DNA of 64,000 nucleotides from SIG307 sp964609025 (GCA_964609025.1 CAZSQM010000014.1:14694-78693), one strand, 5' to 3'; positions 8,703 to 17,104 are shown, numbered from the stretch's first letter. The notes: a model not told the origin generated them from the letters alone. Program-made: numbers and translations.

Positions 8703-9140
8703 ATGAAATTACTGGTAATGAACGGACCGAACATCAATTTTTTGGGAATCCGCGAGCCGGAGCAGTATGGGACGGAAACCTATGCGGCGCTTTGCGAAAT
8801 GCTCCGGGAAAAGGCAAAAGAAGCAGGAGATGAGCTGTGCATTTTCCAAAGCAACAGCGAGGGCGCGCTGATTGACCGTATTCAGGAGGCTTATCGGGAC
8901 GGAACGGAAGGAATTATTATCAATCCGGGGGCGTATACGCATTACAGCTATGCCATCCGGGACGCCCTTGCTTCGATTACCGTACCGAAGATAGAGGTGC
9001 ATATTTCCAACATTCATAAGCGGGAGGAATTTCGTCATACCTCCGTCACCGCGCCGGTGTGCGACGGGCAGATTGCAGGTCTTGGAATCCAAGGCTACGT
9101 TTTGGCAATGCAGGCTTTGAAGGAAAAGAACCGCGGATAA
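8703..9140 (+). CDS. aroQ: Type II 3-dehydroquinate dehydratase
   Basis: 145 residues, standard for the type II dodecameric enzyme. NGPNINFLGIREPEQYG is the conserved start with the catalytic Tyr. IINPGAYTHYSYAIRDAL and VHISNIHKREEFRHTS carry the catalytic His and anion-binding residues. It dehydrates 3-dehydroquinate to 3-dehydroshikimate. AGGAGGAAAG precedes the ATG. The aroQ-efp neighbourhood is also found in Bacillus subtilis, where a peptidase gene lies between them; here that gene is absent and efp has its own promoter. Confidence 0.96.
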   Translation: MKLLVMNGPNINFLGIREPEQYGTETYAALCEMLREKAKEAGDELCIFQSNSEGALIDRIQEAYRDGTEGIIINPGAYTHYSYAIRDALASITVPKIEVHISNIHKREEFRHTSVTAPVCDGQIAGLGIQGYVLAMQALKEKNRG

Positions 9141-9207
9141 GCCCCTTATTTTTGGGGTATGCTGTAAAATAAGTGCAAAACAAATCCGATTTTTTTGAAA
9201 ATTAGTA

Positions 9208-9236
9208 TTGAAAAAATTGTCAGAGTGCGATACACT
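9208..9236 (+). promoter_or_regulatory. Probable efp promoter
   Basis: TTGAAA (9208-9213), a 17-base spacer and TACACT (9231-9236) lie 35 bases upstream of the efp start in an AT-rich stretch. The -10 matches four of six consensus bases. Confidence 0.5.
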
Positions 9237-9270
9237 AATAACTAGTAGTGAATTCTAAGGAGGATTATTT

Positions 9271-9828
9271 ATGATTTCTGCAGGCGATTTTAGAAACGGC
9301 ATTACGCTTGAAATTGAAGGTAACGTATATCAGGTGATTGAGTTCCAGCATGTAAAGCCGGGAAAAGGCGCTGCGTTCGTGAGAACAAAGTTAAAGAATA
9401 TTAAGAGCAGTGGTGTTGTGGAGAAGACGTTCCGTCCGACGGAGAAATTCCCGGCAGCACATATTGAGAGAGCAGATATGCAGTATTTGTATTCCGACGG
9501 TGAAATGTACCACTTCATGGATGTAGAAACGTTTGACCAGATTGCAATGACGGAGGATCAGGTCGGCGATTCCTTAAAGTTCGTTAAGGAAAACGAAATG
9601 GTTAAGATGCTTTCCCATAACAAGCAGGTGTTTGCAATCGAGCCGCCGTTGTTTGTTGAGCTTGTCGTTACCGACACCGAGCCGGGCTTTAAGGGTGATA
9701 CGGCAACCGGCGCTTCCAAACCGGCAGTTGTTGAAACCGGCGCAACCGTTTATGTACCGTTGTTCGTTGAGCAGGGTGAAACCATCCAGATTGACACGAG
9801 AACCGGCGAATACATGAAGCGTGTTTAA
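9271..9828 (+). CDS. efp: Translation elongation factor P
   Basis: 185 residues, the normal three-domain EF-P. The tip loop HVKPGKGAAFVRTKLKN carries the Lys that is modified in Firmicutes homologues and enters the peptidyl-transferase centre. The end, IQIDTRTGEYMKRV, is the canonical EF-P signature. It relieves ribosome stalling on polyproline; notably, the three surface lipoproteins in this window carry proline-rich linkers. AAGGAGG precedes the ATG, and a strong terminator follows at 9850. Confidence 0.97.
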   Translation: MISAGDFRNGITLEIEGNVYQVIEFQHVKPGKGAAFVRTKLKNIKSSGVVEKTFRPTEKFPAAHIERADMQYLYSDGEMYHFMDVETFDQIAMTEDQVGDSLKFVKENEMVKMLSHNKQVFAIEPPLFVELVVTDTEPGFKGDTATGASKPAVVETGATVYVPLFVEQGETIQIDTRTGEYMKRV

Positions 9829-9849
9829 ATTAATTGACTATGATGAAAA

Positions 9850-9890
9850 AAACAGGGTATGACTATGTCATACCCTGTTTTTGATTTCTT
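9850..9890 (+). terminator. Rho-independent terminator after efp
   Basis: A perfect 14-bp stem (9850-9863 with 9867-9880) with a 3-base loop is followed by a T-rich tract. The stem is AACAGGGTATGAC on the left arm. It lies 21 bases after the efp stop and ends the aroQ-efp region. Confidence 0.93.
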
Positions 9891-10026
9891 TATAGGATTC
9901 CGGTGTCAAAACAGATTCCGATACCTTCCTTGTTCTCGGAAAAGCCTTCCATGTATAAGCGCCTGACGGTGCGGAATACTAAAAAAGCAACTGATATAGC
10001 GTTGATACGCAAAAAAGGAGGTTCTT

Positions 10027-10533
10027 ATGAAAAAGAAAATAGTATGTCTGACAGCAGTATGCTGTATGATGTCATTTCTTCTGACGGCGTGCGCTTGTTC
10101 CAGAGATTCGCAGAATGGCGGAACCTTATCTCCGACTGTTACACCGCAGGAAGGAAACGGTACGAACGGTAACAATGGTACAAACGGTACCAACAACGGT
10201 ACGCAGAACATTTCGCCGACCGGTATCCAGAATGAGAACGGTACTACCGGGAACGGCGATATCGGAATCAATGGAAACGATACCTTAAACGGTAACGGTA
10301 GCATGGATCATAACGGTACAGGGAACAACGGCAATGTTGATACCAACGGTGCGGACCATAACGGAAACAACGGTAATGACGGTGTGATCGGCGACATCGG
10401 AAACGGGGTAAATGATGTTCTTGACGGAGTAGGGAATGCAGTGAACGACGTTACCGGAGGCAACGGTAACGGAACAAATTCCGGAACTGCGGGCGGTAAT
10501 GCAGGTACTGCCGGAGGCACCGGAGCCAGATAG
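10027..10533 (+). CDS. Small Asn/Gly-rich lipoprotein of unknown function
   Basis: 168 residues preceded by AAAGGAGG. A basic n-region and hydrophobic stretch end in the lipobox LLTAC (C22), so a lipid-anchored protein is predicted. The mature part is almost entirely low-complexity: repeated NG, NGT, NGN and GNG runs from about residue 40 to 130, then a Gly/Ala/Thr-rich end. No domain is recognised. Asn/Gly codons are mostly AAC and GGT/GGA, and the repeats are degenerate rather than exact at DNA level. It is monocistronic, between the efp terminator and a hairpin at 10561. Confidence 0.75.
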   Translation: MKKKIVCLTAVCCMMSFLLTACACSRDSQNGGTLSPTVTPQEGNGTNGNNGTNGTNNGTQNISPTGIQNENGTTGNGDIGINGNDTLNGNGSMDHNGTGNNGNVDTNGADHNGNNGNDGVIGDIGNGVNDVLDGVGNAVNDVTGGNGNGTNSGTAGGNAGTAGGTGAR

Positions 10534-10560
10534 GAAACGATAATGAAGGATTGATGTAGA

Positions 10561-10602
10561 ACGGCGGTGCAGTCGATAGCCTGTGACAGACTGTGCCGCC
10601 GT
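10561..10602 (+). terminator. Hairpin after the Asn/Gly-rich lipoprotein gene
   Basis: The arms 10561-10574 and 10589-10602 pair over 14 positions with two mismatches. The tract after the stem (ACTGCGTTT) is short of T, so this is a weak terminator or an RNA-stabilising 3' hairpin. Confidence 0.45.
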
Positions 10603-10642
10603 ACTGCGTTTAGAGAGAGAATTCGATTTTAAGAAAGCGGTC

Positions 10643-10671
10643 TTGACCCGGGAAAATGTTCGTGATATAAT
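10643..10671 (+). promoter_or_regulatory. Promoter of the TetR regulator / antiporter operon
   Basis: TTGACC (10643-10648), a 17-base spacer and a perfect TATAAT (10666-10671) form a near-consensus promoter 35 bases upstream of the regulator start. Confidence 0.8.
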
Positions 10672-10699
10672 GGAAACAAAAAAAGGATAAAATGTTTCC
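10672..10699 (+). promoter_or_regulatory. Candidate TetR operator
   Basis: GGAAACA (10672-10678) and its inverse TGTTTCC (10693-10699) flank 14 bases directly after the -10 box. A dimeric repressor bound here would cover the transcription start, consistent with autoregulation by the TetR-family protein encoded next. Confidence 0.5.
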
Positions 10700-10705
10700 G
10701 ATACT

Positions 10706-11194
10706 ATGAAAAATAAAATTGTAGAAGAATCCATAATGAGTTTACAGAAGGAAGGCCTGCGGTTTTCGGTGGATATGCTGGCGGAGAAGCTGCGAGTTTC
10801 AAAGAAAACGATTTATAAGTATTTTCCCACGAAGGAAGCGCTTGCGTATGCAATCTATGAAAGATACTATGCGGATTTAAGGGAAGAAATAAAAGCGATT
10901 ATACCAGAGGAGGAACAGGTAAGGGAAGAGAAGCTGTTCCTGTGTTATTTCGCTTCTGCCAAAATGGTTCGTAAGGAGCTTTTTAACAAATATAGCCTAA
11001 ACGATACCATCGGAAGCTTTGCGTTGCAGCAGCATCTGGCTGTCTGGAATGCAATCGGGCCGTATCTTTGCAACGGGATGACAAAGGAGGAGGCTGCAAT
11101 TTATAAATTGATTATAGACGGAGCGTTTGACAGGGCAGTTGCCTGTGAAGTCAATGCGGTACAACTTATCGGAATGTTGAGGAAAATGAAATGA
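10706..11194 (+). CDS. TetR/AcrR-family transcriptional regulator
   Basis: 162 residues, slightly short for the family. The N-terminal helix-turn-helix is seen in FSVDMLAEKLRVSKKTIYKYF followed by PTKEALAYAIYERYY, the classical TetR DNA-binding signature. The C-terminal ligand domain is not diagnostic. The start is uncertain: AAAGGA lies 18 bases upstream and the leader is very short. Its last four bases overlap the antiporter start (ATGA), so both are translated together, and a palindrome covers the promoter start. The inference is a local repressor of the antiporter. Confidence 0.88.
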   Translation: MKNKIVEESIMSLQKEGLRFSVDMLAEKLRVSKKTIYKYFPTKEALAYAIYERYYADLREEIKAIIPEEEQVREEKLFLCYFASAKMVRKELFNKYSLNDTIGSFALQQHLAVWNAIGPYLCNGMTKEEAAIYKLIIDGAFDRAVACEVNAVQLIGMLRKMK

Positions 11195-12411
11195 CGGTTT
11201 ATATTTTAAGAGTATTTGCAATGCTGTGTATTGCCCTTGTGGTCGGTAAAATTGTGGCAAAAGTCAAATTGCCTGCCATTCTCGGCTGGCTGATTACAGG
11301 AGTTGTCTTCGGACCGTATCTGGTAGGCATTGTAGGGTTTGACGTAATGAACGCAGACTGGTACAAAATTGTCATGAAGGGCTTTGAGTGCTTTGCCGGT
11401 GTTATGATCGGCAGGGAAATCGTTTTCAAAAAACTCGCAAAAACGGGAAAACAGATTATCGGGATTACCTTTATTCAGTCCATAGGTACTTTTTTGTTTG
11501 TTTCTTTGGTGTTTGCAGTGGTGTTTTTGTGGATGGATATTCCGGTGTATCTGTCGCTTGTGTTTGGCGGAATTGCCCTGGCGACCGCACCTGCCCCGGC
11601 GCTTTCCATAGTCAATGAGTATCATACCGACGGTCCGGTTACGAAAACGCTGATTCCTCTGGCGGCACTTGATGATGTGATAGGCGTTGTTGTATTTTTT
11701 TCGGTGATTTCCGTAATCGGTTCGGTCATGGGTGCCGGGTCGGAATCACCGCTTGTAATCCTTGCCGCGGTCGTGCTTCCCTTTGTTATCGGAATCGGCG
11801 TGGGTGCCGCGGCAGCGTGTATTCTCAGGCGGGTTCGGAGTAAGAAAATCGCCTTTGTGCTGTTGCTTGTGTTTCTTTGCCTCTCTACTGCGGCAGGGAT
11901 TTTAGTGGATGTTTTTGTATTTCATTCCTTCCGGCTGAATTATATTCTAATCGGAATGGCATTCAGCGCTACGATGGCAAACCTGCTGCCGGAGGAAAGA
12001 ACAGAGGAGGTATTGGAACAGTATGCGCCCGTTCTGAATCTTTCCCTTGTGCTTGTCATTGTGAATCTCGGAATGCCGCTAGATTACCGTTTAATCGCCG
12101 GAGCCGGTATCTTTACCGTTGTCTATATGCTTTCTCGCGCAGTGGGTAAAATCGGAGGCGCTTATCTGGGAGGAAGGGTAATGAAAGCTCCGCCCGCAGT
12201 TACAAAATATCTCGGTCTTACACTGCTGCCTCATTCGGGGGTTTCGCTGGTATTCACGGGAATTGCGGCGGCTACGTTAAGCGGAATCGATACAGGGCTT
12301 TCCGATATTGTGCAGGGAACAATCGTAGCGGCGGCGATTATCAACGAGATTATTGCGGTTATGATTGCAAAGTATGCATTTATCCGTGCAGACGAAATCA
12401 AAGGTGCTTAA
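11191..12411 (+). CDS. Cation:proton antiporter (CPA family)
   Basis: 406 residues with about 12 membrane segments. The N-terminal part (LPAILGWLITGVVFGPYLVG) and the core ALATAPAPALSIVNEYHTDGP then PLAALDDVIGVVVF are typical of sodium/proton exchanger domains, with the conserved paired Asp in ALDDV. No RCK or universal-stress domain follows, so it is the short membrane-only form. Likely exchange is Na+ or K+ for H+. It is translationally coupled to the TetR gene. Its stop overlaps the convergent HAD-GNAT gene by four bases. Confidence 0.88.
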   Translation: MTVYILRVFAMLCIALVVGKIVAKVKLPAILGWLITGVVFGPYLVGIVGFDVMNADWYKIVMKGFECFAGVMIGREIVFKKLAKTGKQIIGITFIQSIGTFLFVSLVFAVVFLWMDIPVYLSLVFGGIALATAPAPALSIVNEYHTDGPVTKTLIPLAALDDVIGVVVFFSVISVIGSVMGAGSESPLVILAAVVLPFVIGIGVGAAAACILRRVRSKKIAFVLLLVFLCLSTAAGILVDVFVFHSFRLNYILIGMAFSATMANLLPEERTEEVLEQYAPVLNLSLVLVIVNLGMPLDYRLIAGAGIFTVVYMLSRAVGKIGGAYLGGRVMKAPPAVTKYLGLTLLPHSGVSLVFTGIAAATLSGIDTGLSDIVQGTIVAAAIINEIIAVMIAKYAFIRADEIKGA

Positions 12412-13574
12412 AGAAAAATTCGATAAGTGACACTTGTTTCGGCTTCGGCTTCCGTGCGGTACGGATAGCCGCAGGCGGCAAGCACCCGAAGGGAAGCAGT
12501 GTTGCTTTTCTTTATTTTGGCAATGACAGAGTCTGTGCCCAGTTCCTTTGCATAGGAGAGCAGTGCCGGAACGCATTCCCCGGCATAGCCCTTGTTGCGG
12601 TACGGAAGATCAATCAGGTAGCCGAGGGCATAGCCATCGGTTCCTTCATCGGCCGGTGAAAAGCCGGCGCGTCCGATCAGACGGTTGGTTCCCTTTTCAT
12701 AGATTCCCCAAAGTGCAAGGTCAAAAAACGGGTATACAAAAGAAAGATACGCCTTGTGTTTTTCTTTCTCCGTGTCGTAATCGGCAAAGGTCTCCTCCAT
12801 CCAGACAGTATTTTCCGGCTTTTTGCACATGGCAAAAAGGGCAGGAAAGTCTTCCTGCGAAAACTCCCGTATCAAAAGCCGGTCGGTTGTTACAATCTCC
12901 GCCGGTTCGTTTAAGGCGTGCGCGTGGGTGCGGCGAAAATAGGAAGCGTCTGCGGAGGCAAAGCTTTCTAACAGCGCGTAAGCGCGGGACAAATCCTGCT
13001 TCCCCGAATTCGGATTTACGAAGCCGACGCAGGGGATTCCTGCGGCTTTGGCCGCCATGGTGCCGGCAGCAGAGTCCTCTATCACGATACATTCCTTCGG
13101 GAGCAGTCCCAGCTCCTTTGCGGCAAGGAGAAAGATGTCCGGTGCAGGCTTCGGATGGGGGAGCGCTGCGCCGGATACAAGCGCCGCAAAACAGTCCGTA
13201 ATACCGAACTCCTCCAACACCTGCCGGATGACCGGGAGCGGGGAGGAGGAGGCAATTGCCAAAAGAAGTCCCGCTTCTTTCAGGCGTTTGATTAACGGAA
13301 CGGCATAGGGTACCTGAGGATGCCCGGCTTTTGCGAAAAGTTGTGCAAGAATCGGTTTGTTATCCTCCAAAAGCTGCTCCGGTGTGCGGTTTACGGAATA
13401 TCTTAAAACGGCGTCCTCATAGAGCTTGATGGCGGGAACGCCGATAAAGTCATAGCAATAGGAGAGGGGGACGGTCACGCCGGCCTGTTCCAGTGTTTTC
13501 CGGGCGGCAAGCGCGTGAACCGGTTCCGTGTCGGTGATAACACCGTCCATATCAAAAATAACGCCTTTGAGCAT
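12408..13574 (-). CDS. Fused HAD phosphatase (beta-phosphoglucomutase-like) and GNAT acetyltransferase
   Basis: 388 residues preceded by AAGGAGA. Residues 1-215 are a HAD domain of the PGM/phosphatase subgroup: FDMDGVITDTEP (motif I), AIASSSPLPVI (II), KPAPDIFLLAAKELG (III) and CIVIEDSAAGTMAAKAAG (IV). Residues 230-388 are a GNAT domain of the RimJ/RimL type: TTDRLLIREFSQEDF, then GYLIDLPYRNKGYAGE, the acetyl-CoA loop, then NTASLRVLAACGY. Each half is complete, and no stop or frameshift lies between them. Substrates are unknown; the HAD half could act on a sugar phosphate or a toxic phosphorylated side product. It overlaps the convergent antiporter stop. Confidence 0.9.
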   Translation of the reverse strand: MLKGVIFDMDGVITDTEPVHALAARKTLEQAGVTVPLSYCYDFIGVPAIKLYEDAVLRYSVNRTPEQLLEDNKPILAQLFAKAGHPQVPYAVPLIKRLKEAGLLLAIASSSPLPVIRQVLEEFGITDCFAALVSGAALPHPKPAPDIFLLAAKELGLLPKECIVIEDSAAGTMAAKAAGIPCVGFVNPNSGKQDLSRAYALLESFASADASYFRRTHAHALNEPAEIVTTDRLLIREFSQEDFPALFAMCKKPENTVWMEETFADYDTEKEKHKAYLSFVYPFFDLALWGIYEKGTNRLIGRAGFSPADEGTDGYALGYLIDLPYRNKGYAGECVPALLSYAKELGTDSVIAKIKKSNTASLRVLAACGYPYRTEAEAETSVTYRIFL

Positions 13575-13790
13575 AAGAGTTCTCCTTTTCGCTGTTTTTC
13601 CCTAAGTTTAGCACAAACGGTCTGCTTCGTAAAGAGAAGCAGGAGCGGAGAAAACGAAAAAATGCAAAAAAAATGAAAAAAGCACTTGATTATCTCGGCA
13701 TTTTGTGTTTTCCTATTAGTATGGATTTTAGCTTGATGAAGATGAGAGCGTTTCCTATTTTATTTCACTGAAAGGCTGGTAGACAGTAGT

Positions 13791-15110
13791 ATGAAAAAGG
13801 TAGTAAAGTTTGGCGGAAGTTCCCTTGCGAGTGCAGAGCAGTTTAAAAAGGTCGGAGATATTATCCGTGCGGATGAGAGTCGCAGATATGTTGTACCGTC
13901 TGCACCGGGAAAGCGCCATTCCAAAGATACAAAGGTAACGGATATGCTGTATGCCTGTTATGCGGCAGCAGAGCAGGGCGAGGACTTTTCGGCGCAGCTT
14001 ACGGCAATTGAGGCACGCTACAATGAGATTATCGAAGGCCTGGGTCTGAAGCTTTCCTTAAAGGATGAGTTTGAGGTTATCAGGAAGAACTTTACGTTAA
14101 AGGCAGGCTCCGATTATGCGGCTTCCCGCGGTGAGTATCTGAACGGTCGTGTCATGGCGGCATACCTCGGTTATGAGTTTATCGACGCGGCAGAGGTTAT
14201 TTTCTTTGAGGAAGACGGCAGCTTTGACGCGGATAAGACGAACACGGTGCTTGCAAAGCGCCTTGCAAAGATAGAGCGGGCGGTAATTCCGGGCTTTTAC
14301 GGCGCAAAGAAGAGCGGTGAGGTAAAGACCTTCTCCCGCGGCGGTTCCGATATTACCGGGTCTATTGTGGCAAAGGCGGCAAAGGCTGATTTGTACGAGA
14401 ACTGGACGGACGTTTCCGGGTTCCTTGTGGCAGATCCGCGTATTATCGACAATCCGAAGGCGATTACTACCATTACATACAGAGAGCTTCGTGAGCTTTC
14501 CTACATGGGTGCAACCGTGCTTCACGAAGATGCGATTTTCCCGGTTCGTAAGGCAGGCATTCCGATTAACATCCGTAATACCAACGCTCCGGAAGATGAG
14601 GGAACCATGATTGTAGAAAGCACCTGCCGTACCCCGGAGTATACCATTACCGGTATTGCGGGCAAGAAGGGCTTTGTGGCAATTAATATCGAAAAGGATA
14701 TGATGAACTCAGAGGTTGGTTTCGGCCGTAAGGTATTGCAGGCATTTGAGGAGAACGGAATCTCCTTCGAGCACGTACCGTCCGGTATCGATACGATGAC
14801 GGTATTTGTACATCAGCCGGAATTTGAAGGGAAAGAGCAGAATGTATTGGGCGCAATTCACCGTCTGGCTGCTCCGGATTCCATTGATTTGGAGGCAAAT
14901 CTTGCATTGATTGCAGTCGTAGGACGCGGCATGAAGTCCAACCGCGGTGTAGCTGCGCGTATTTTTGCGGCGCTGGCACACAACAACATTAACGTCAAGA
15001 TGATTGACCAGGGCTCCAGTGAGTTAAACATTATCATCGGCGTCCGTAACGAGGATTTTGAGCTTGCGATTAAGGCAATCTACGATATTTTCGTATCGTC
15101 GGTGCTTTAA
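13791..15110 (+). CDS. lysC: Aspartate kinase
   Basis: 439 residues, monofunctional aspartokinase. KVVKFGGSSLAS is the ATP-binding signature. SRGGSDITGSIVAKA and YENWTDVSGFLVADPRII form the aspartate-binding core. Two C-terminal ACT domains follow (from about 310; GFVAINIEKDMMNSEVGF and LIAVVGRGM), usually the lysine/threonine feedback site. It phosphorylates aspartate for Lys/Thr/Met synthesis. The ribosome site is weak (AAAGG far upstream). I see no lysine riboswitch in the 216 bases upstream. The insert with VVPSAPGKRHSKDTKVTD fits the clostridial form of the enzyme. Confidence 0.94.
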   Translation: MKKVVKFGGSSLASAEQFKKVGDIIRADESRRYVVPSAPGKRHSKDTKVTDMLYACYAAAEQGEDFSAQLTAIEARYNEIIEGLGLKLSLKDEFEVIRKNFTLKAGSDYAASRGEYLNGRVMAAYLGYEFIDAAEVIFFEEDGSFDADKTNTVLAKRLAKIERAVIPGFYGAKKSGEVKTFSRGGSDITGSIVAKAAKADLYENWTDVSGFLVADPRIIDNPKAITTITYRELRELSYMGATVLHEDAIFPVRKAGIPINIRNTNAPEDEGTMIVESTCRTPEYTITGIAGKKGFVAINIEKDMMNSEVGFGRKVLQAFEENGISFEHVPSGIDTMTVFVHQPEFEGKEQNVLGAIHRLAAPDSIDLEANLALIAVVGRGMKSNRGVAARIFAALAHNNINVKMIDQGSSELNIIIGVRNEDFELAIKAIYDIFVSSVL

Positions 15111-15150
15111 TACATAAAGGAAATTTACAAAAAGAAAGCGGGGTATCACA

Positions 15151-15765
15151 ATGAAGATTCAAAACGTAACCGATGCAGCATTTAAGAAGTATGGTAAGGT
15201 CGTAACCGGAATTGATTTTTCGGATATGCTTGCAGTGATGAAGCAGAAGACGATTCCGGCGGATGTCGTGTATGAGCCGGGGCTTCCGGAACTGGAGGCT
15301 TGTGCTTCCGCAAAGGATTTAAGCCAGAGCGTATACGGCGGAATGCCGATTCAGGTAGGACACTGCAGCGGCAACAATAACAAGCTGAACGCAGTGGAGT
15401 ATCACAGAGATTCCGAAATCAATATTTCGGTTGACGGTATGATTCTGCTGCTCGGGAAAGAGGAGGATATCGAGGACGATTTTACCTACGATACTTCCAA
15501 AATCGAGGCGTTTTTAGTACCGGCAGGTGTTGCGGTAGAGCTTTACGCAACGACGCTTCACTATGCACCGTGTAATTCCGAGAGTACCGGTTTCCGCGGT
15601 ATCGTAGTGCTTCCGAAGGGAACGAACTATGACTTAAAGACGAAGCCGGCTAAGACTCCGGAGGATAAGCTGATGACCGCAGTAAATAAGTGGCTGATTG
15701 CACATGAGGATGCAAAAATCGCAGGCGCATTCAACGGTTTAAAGGGTGAGAATATCACACTGTAA
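15151..15765 (+). CDS. DUF4867-like protein, possibly cupin-fold
   Basis: 204 residues starting 40 bases after lysC. I recognise it as resembling the Lachnospiraceae family DUF4867. Blocks such as GGMPIQVGHCSGNNNKLNAV then EYHRDSEINISVDGMILLLG, FLVPAGVAVELYATTLHYAPC and GFRGIVVLPKGTNYDL suggest a cupin-like beta-barrel with candidate metal ligands H in EYHRDSEIN and H in TLHYAPC. The pattern is reminiscent of ureidoglycolate lyase. The biochemical role is unknown; families like this often sit with sugar metabolism genes, but here the neighbour is lysC. The 3' end is followed directly by the long inverted repeat at 15798. Confidence 0.8.
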   Translation: MKIQNVTDAAFKKYGKVVTGIDFSDMLAVMKQKTIPADVVYEPGLPELEACASAKDLSQSVYGGMPIQVGHCSGNNNKLNAVEYHRDSEINISVDGMILLLGKEEDIEDDFTYDTSKIEAFLVPAGVAVELYATTLHYAPCNSESTGFRGIVVLPKGTNYDLKTKPAKTPEDKLMTAVNKWLIAHEDAKIAGAFNGLKGENITL

Positions 15766-15797
15766 ACGAAGACAGGACTGACGGAAAGTCGCAAATG

Positions 15798-16128
15798 AAA
15801 AGCGAGGGGCTGCTGCATCAATGAAATGTGCGGTCCCACTCTTGCGATTAGGAAATATGCTAATAAAAAGTTGCAGATAATTTATTTGTTTTTTCAAGCG
15901 CAACGCTTCGTCAAACTTCCCCTAAGAACAGCTAAGCCGCTCAGGTGGGCCTCGCGCCTAAGCTGTTCTAAGCGGTGATTTTGACTCAGCTAAAAACGCG
16001 GTCCTTCGGACAAATTCAAAAACAAATAAATTATCTGCAACTTTTTTACAACAGTATTCCGGCAATCGCAAGAGTACGCCACGCCCGAGCCACCGCACAT
16101 TTCATTGATGCAGCAGCCCCTCGCTTTT
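15798..16128. repeat. 331-bp nested inverted repeat (MITE-like or giant bidirectional hairpin)
   Basis: Outer arms of 37 bases are perfect inverted copies (15798-15834 and 16092-16128). Second arms of 29 bases are also perfect (15865-15893 and 16018-16046). A third inverted pair, AGAACAGCT / AGCTGTTCT, sits in the centre (15925-15933 and 15961-15969). The segments between arms differ, so the arms are under constraint or were recently copied. No ORF of note lies inside. It fills the gap between the convergent DUF4867 and TraX-like genes. A diverged relative of its left half is found at 25890-26032. Confidence 0.85.
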
Positions 16129-16133
16129 TTTCT

Positions 16134-16967
16134 TTATCCTATGAGCAGCGACAGCAGGTACAAAACCAGCAGGTGCGCCGGATAGAAAATGTAGAAGAAA
16201 TATTTAAACTTCTTCGATGGGATTAACGTGCCGTTATACATTGCAATCGGAATAAAGGCAAGTAACGAAGCAATGTTGTTGCCGAGAAAGAGAATGCAGC
16301 CCAGGATAATCTGCATTTTCTTTGAAGTTCGACAATAGTAGAATACGGCGACTAAAAGGATTCCCAGATAGGAGTAGTCGGTTCGGGCAAGAATTGCAAC
16401 AATACAGGCGGCACAGACACACAAAATCTGTCCGAACATCTGCCGTGTGTTTGCTTTCATTGTAAATTCCTTTGCTTCAAAGTATTTCATGCCGCAGAGC
16501 ATAAGAAGCGCCAGAAACAGGGTGAAGACAGTGTTTTGAAGCTGCGGATAGAAAAACGCTGCCGTTCCGGTATTGACTTTGGACACGGCCAGATTAAACG
16601 GAATCTCCGAAATTAAGGCACAAAGACCTACACGCAGGAGATAGCGCTTCAGATTGGAGGTGTGTGAAAAGCCTTCGTACAAAAGGAAGCAGAAGATAGG
16701 GAAAGCAACTCTTCCGACAAGGCGCATTATGTTATAAGCAGAGTATAGTTCCAAATAGTCGGCGGGAATGGCCGCAAGCTGTTCCGCTGTGGAATCTGCC
16801 GAAAACAAAAGATCCAGATACTCTTTGGACTGTGCAAGCCTGACATACACAAGGGTGAGTGCGGCGTGGTCGATGAGCATTGTCAGAGCCGCAAATATTT
16901 TTAAGAAGTTTCCCGTCAGACCCTTTGACGCCGGGGGATTGTTTGGTGTTGTTCTTTGATTGAGCAT
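16134..16967 (-). CDS. TraX-family membrane protein
   Basis: 277 residues with about eight hydrophobic segments. NFLKIFAALTMLIDHAALTL, IMRLVGRVAFPIFCFLLYEGF and LLRVGLCALISEIPFNL match the TraX family, named after the F-plasmid pilin N-acetylation protein. Chromosomal Firmicutes members are common and of unknown function; a membrane acyltransferase role is an inference from the family. GAGGAGG precedes the ATG. The stop lies five bases from the inverted repeat at 15798-16128. The gene is divergent from the AI-2E transporter gene. Confidence 0.85.
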   Translation of the reverse strand: MLNQRTTPNNPPASKGLTGNFLKIFAALTMLIDHAALTLVYVRLAQSKEYLDLLFSADSTAEQLAAIPADYLELYSAYNIMRLVGRVAFPIFCFLLYEGFSHTSNLKRYLLRVGLCALISEIPFNLAVSKVNTGTAAFFYPQLQNTVFTLFLALLMLCGMKYFEAKEFTMKANTRQMFGQILCVCAACIVAILARTDYSYLGILLVAVFYYCRTSKKMQIILGCILFLGNNIASLLAFIPIAMYNGTLIPSKKFKYFFYIFYPAHLLVLYLLSLLIG

Positions 16968-17104
16968 TGAAGTTTCCTCCTCTTTATGTTATGATTATAT
17001 AGAAATGCGGCAAGAATTTCAAGTGAGGATTTTTATAGAAGCGTAAGGTTTTGCACAGTGCGTGCATGGCTGCGTGAGAAAGGTGTTTGTTAAGGAGGAG
17101 CAGA

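Noticed and set aside
13575..13790. Lysine riboswitch upstream of lysC
   Set aside because: The 216-base gap is AT-rich and lacks the multi-stem pattern and conserved AGAGG-type bulges of the lysine aptamer.
15798..16128. Insertion sequence
   Set aside because: Inverted arms are present but there is no transposase or other ORF of useful length; at most a non-autonomous element.
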